From assembly GCA_022376465.1 (NCBI GenBank), contig JACDTU010000014.1:124001-188000 (forward strand): a stretch of 64,000 bases of DNA, read 5' to 3'. Shown one piece after another: positions 62,144 to 64,000 of this stretch. Under the pieces are notes generated by a model that saw only the letters and a list, made by a program, of their open reading frames with translations, was not told the origin of the DNA and did no database searches. Made by a program: the position numbers and the translations under genes. The DNA comes from Cubamyces lactineus (Eukaryota; Basidiomycota; Agaricomycetes; Polyporales; Polyporaceae). Each line of letters starts with the position of its first letter. The stretch's first letter is position 1.

Positions 62144-63509
62144 CTATGAGTATCCTGCTCTAGTGTTCAGGTACCGTACGATCATCTCATATCTGCACAG
62201 AGAGCCATCGGTTTCAGTTCGTTTCAACTAAGTTCAAGCGCAAGATCAAAAGCTCACGTCAACATCGTCACTGCGCTGTTCGGTACCGTTCTGACGAGAT
62301 TGACCGACAGCCCTCGGTACAGCGCGCGCCAGCCCTCGTCTCGGATCATATGCTTGGTGGTGCGGACGATGCCTCCGTACGTGCGTGATGGCGCATCGCT
62401 GCCCGAGGCCGCGAGCGGGCGCTTTTGCGTCTGCAGTCGTGTCCGCACGACCTCGTGTGGATACGTCGCGATTGACGCAGTCATTTTCGCGACAGCGGAG
62501 CATGCCAGGATCTGTCCTGGCGTCAGAGGTTCCGTCCGTCCACGGGCTATTATTGTGATGGGGAATGGTGAGGAATCGGTCAGAAGGTGAGGGCGTCGGA
62601 GCGCTCACCGGCTACTCGTTTCAGGTGTTCATAGAGAGGGAACTGCACGGCGACGTGCGTGATCCCGAGCAGGCTGGGGAGGAGGCCTCGGAAGAATGCG
62701 CGCACTCCCTCCGTCCGATAAATAGTCAAGGCCGCATCTAGTGTATGCTTGTATCGCACTTCGTTACGTGGTTGTGTCTTCGAACGCAAGAGGGCGGGGG
62801 AAGTGATGAGTCAGGCGAGAAGGCCGGGCAGACACGGAGCCCAGAAGAACGCACCATAAACCGAGTCTTGATCACCCATAGCGGATTAGTACAGATAGTG
62901 CTTGTCGCCCCTGCCGTCATCGCGGACATAATGTGGAGCGTCCATGGGTGTTCTCGCGCGAGTGGCTGGTATCCCTTGACCTGGGCGGCAGGATAGACAT
63001 GGCGGATCGCATCGACTTCTCCAGGGGGACGTTCACCGAAATGGCGCTTGATGCCGTCGTACACCGCAAAGTAGATGGCCCAGGTCGGGAGGTATCCGAG
63101 GATGGTCGGCCCGAGACCGCGGTACAGGCCGCGGATGCCGTCGTGCTTGAGGATGTCTTTGACGGTCGCTGGAGCACACGAGGGTGAAGAGGACGTACGT
63201 TGAGCGGGACGAGTCTACTACATGGAGGCGCGCCGCGGAGGGCGAGTGGTAAACACCTCACCGACCACACCGAGGTAGCCTTGCTGTGGGTTGACGGCGC
63301 GTTGGGCCTGGAGCTTGGTCTTGATGACGTCGAGAGGACAGGTGGCAACGCTGGCGACGAGGCCGCCTCCTGCGCCAGCTGGAGGGGATTGGTAGTACGA
63401 GAGGCGAGGGAGGCCAGAGCGGGCGGAGTGAGAAGGGAGGGTGCACAAGACCGGTCTGGATGGGTGGAAGAGACTTACCGATCATGCTGTTTGCGCTTTT
63501 TGAAGGCAT
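62144..63509 (-). CDS. mitochondrial carrier of the NAD+/pyrimidine-nucleotide group
   Basis: Three carrier repeats are visible, each with its P-x-[DE]-x-x-[KR] signature or close variant: CPLDVIKTKLQAQ, then NPLWVIKTRFM, then YPHEVVRTRLQTQ. The repeats carry the usual follow-up motifs GIRGLYRGLGPTILG, GVRAFFRGLLPSLLG and GWRALYRGLSVNLVR. The combination of PLWVxKTR in repeat 2 and PHEVVRTRL in repeat 3 is typical of the Ndt1/Rim2/FLX1 group, which carry NAD+, pyrimidine nucleotides or folate/FAD across the inner mitochondrial membrane. A last short exon continues into LTYEMIVRYL and a stop at 62144-62146. About five introns; the start ATG 63509 gives a short N-terminus, and an in-frame upstream extension is possible. 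Confidence 0.88.
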
Positions 63510-64000
63510 CCCTCGTGGACGGGGCCGCAGACGACGCGGCGGATAGAGAAGAAAGCTCCTCGCTGTGTCTGGCGGTCTGGGAGGGGATGAAGAAAGGCGT
63601 TGAGTGTGGAGATGCCCCGTCGCGAAATGTGTAAGGGTTATCTGCGCTTGATGGATCTCAGTGGGGTACGGCTATAGACCTTAGCAAAATATCCTCCATT
63701 ATTTCCCCGTGCCGGTCCCTCCCGGCGGCTGCTATCTCTCACTCTCGTTCTCACGCATGGTATGGCAGAATTATGGCAACATACCCTCCGAAACGGCGTG
63801 CACATATGACCATCGTAGAAACAGGCGTGATGTGCACACTGGCGACATATAAAGGGTGAGCTTACTCAGGACAACATGGCTTCATGATCGAATGGAGCAG
63901 TATCCCCATGCATAGTAACTCTGAGCTTCTGCAGCGATCAGCACCCTATATAATGGTCACGAACGTTTGAACCATGTATACGAGAGCTTCCTCGCCGTCC
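63510..64000. other. upstream flank of the carrier gene
   Basis: Expected promoter of the minus-strand carrier gene plus further intergenic DNA to the window end. No gene is recognised. Confidence 0.5.

Overview
The window reads as nuclear DNA of a filamentous basidiomycete, most likely a wood- or litter-decaying agaricomycete. Almost every gene is cut by many short introns (about 50-75 nt) with GTRNGT-type donors. The families point the same way: a tandem group of microsomal P450s, a DUF6534 membrane protein, a secreted protein family typical of polypores, and a PPPDE-thioredoxin-PUL protein. No bacterial, plastid or viral module was seen. Exon models were built by joining conserved reading frames across GT...AG introns. 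Where I give exon boundaries they keep the frame, but no transcript was available.

Layout. 0.2-4.1 kb: a RecQ-family DNA helicase with about 25 introns (+). 4.8-6.1 kb: a HAD phosphatase with a long Ser-rich insertion (-). 6.6-7.3 kb: a 718-bp hAT-like non-autonomous element with a perfect 8-bp target-site duplication. 7.35-12.0 kb: no recognisable gene. 12.0-14.5 kb: a proline-rich protein with a linker-histone-type (H15) winged helix (-). 15.4-16.0 kb: RidA (+). 16.2-25.0 kb: three related P450 genes in tandem, all on the minus strand; the middle one has an apparent frameshift. 26.2-28.7 kb: PPPDE-thioredoxin-PUL protein (+), followed by a tRNA-Val(TAC) (-) and an unrecognised five-exon gene (+). 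30.1-32.3 kb: carnitine acetyltransferase ending in SKL (+). 33.0-34.4 kb: NmrA/SDR-like Rossmann protein (+). 34.8-37.4 kb: PEX8-like peroxin candidate ending in ARL (-). 37.9-39.4 kb: secreted protein with a duplicated-exon tail (-). 40.6-41.3 kb: small mitochondrial membrane coiled-coil protein (-), divergent from POP1 (41.5-44.8 kb, +). 45.1-47.5 kb: DUF6534 seven-helix-type membrane protein (-), divergent from CDC123 (47.9-49.6 kb, +). 49.7-52.1 kb: secreted endonuclease/exonuclease/phosphatase-family nuclease (-). 52.7-53.2 kb: intronless DUF952 protein (+). 53.2-57.1 kb: no gene supported. 57.1-58.8 kb: single-pass membrane protein (+). 58.8-62.1 kb: no gene supported, several pyrimidine-rich tracts. 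62.1-63.5 kb: mitochondrial carrier of the NAD/pyrimidine-nucleotide group (-).

Functional links. Most genes are unlinked housekeeping functions (RNase P/MRP, eIF2 assembly, DNA repair, mitochondrial transport). Two local themes stand out. The P450 trio looks like a recent tandem expansion, perhaps for xenobiotic or secondary metabolism. The neighbourhood at 30-37 kb holds two proteins with C-terminal peroxisomal targeting tripeptides, a carnitine acetyltransferase and a candidate import factor; this fits a peroxisomal acetyl-shuttle theme, though co-regulation is not shown by sequence.

The clearest non-genic discovery is the hAT-like element. The best candidates for undescribed biology are the H15 proline-rich protein, the unrecognised gene at 28.9-29.95 kb, the mitochondrial coiled-coil protein and the exon-duplicated secreted protein.
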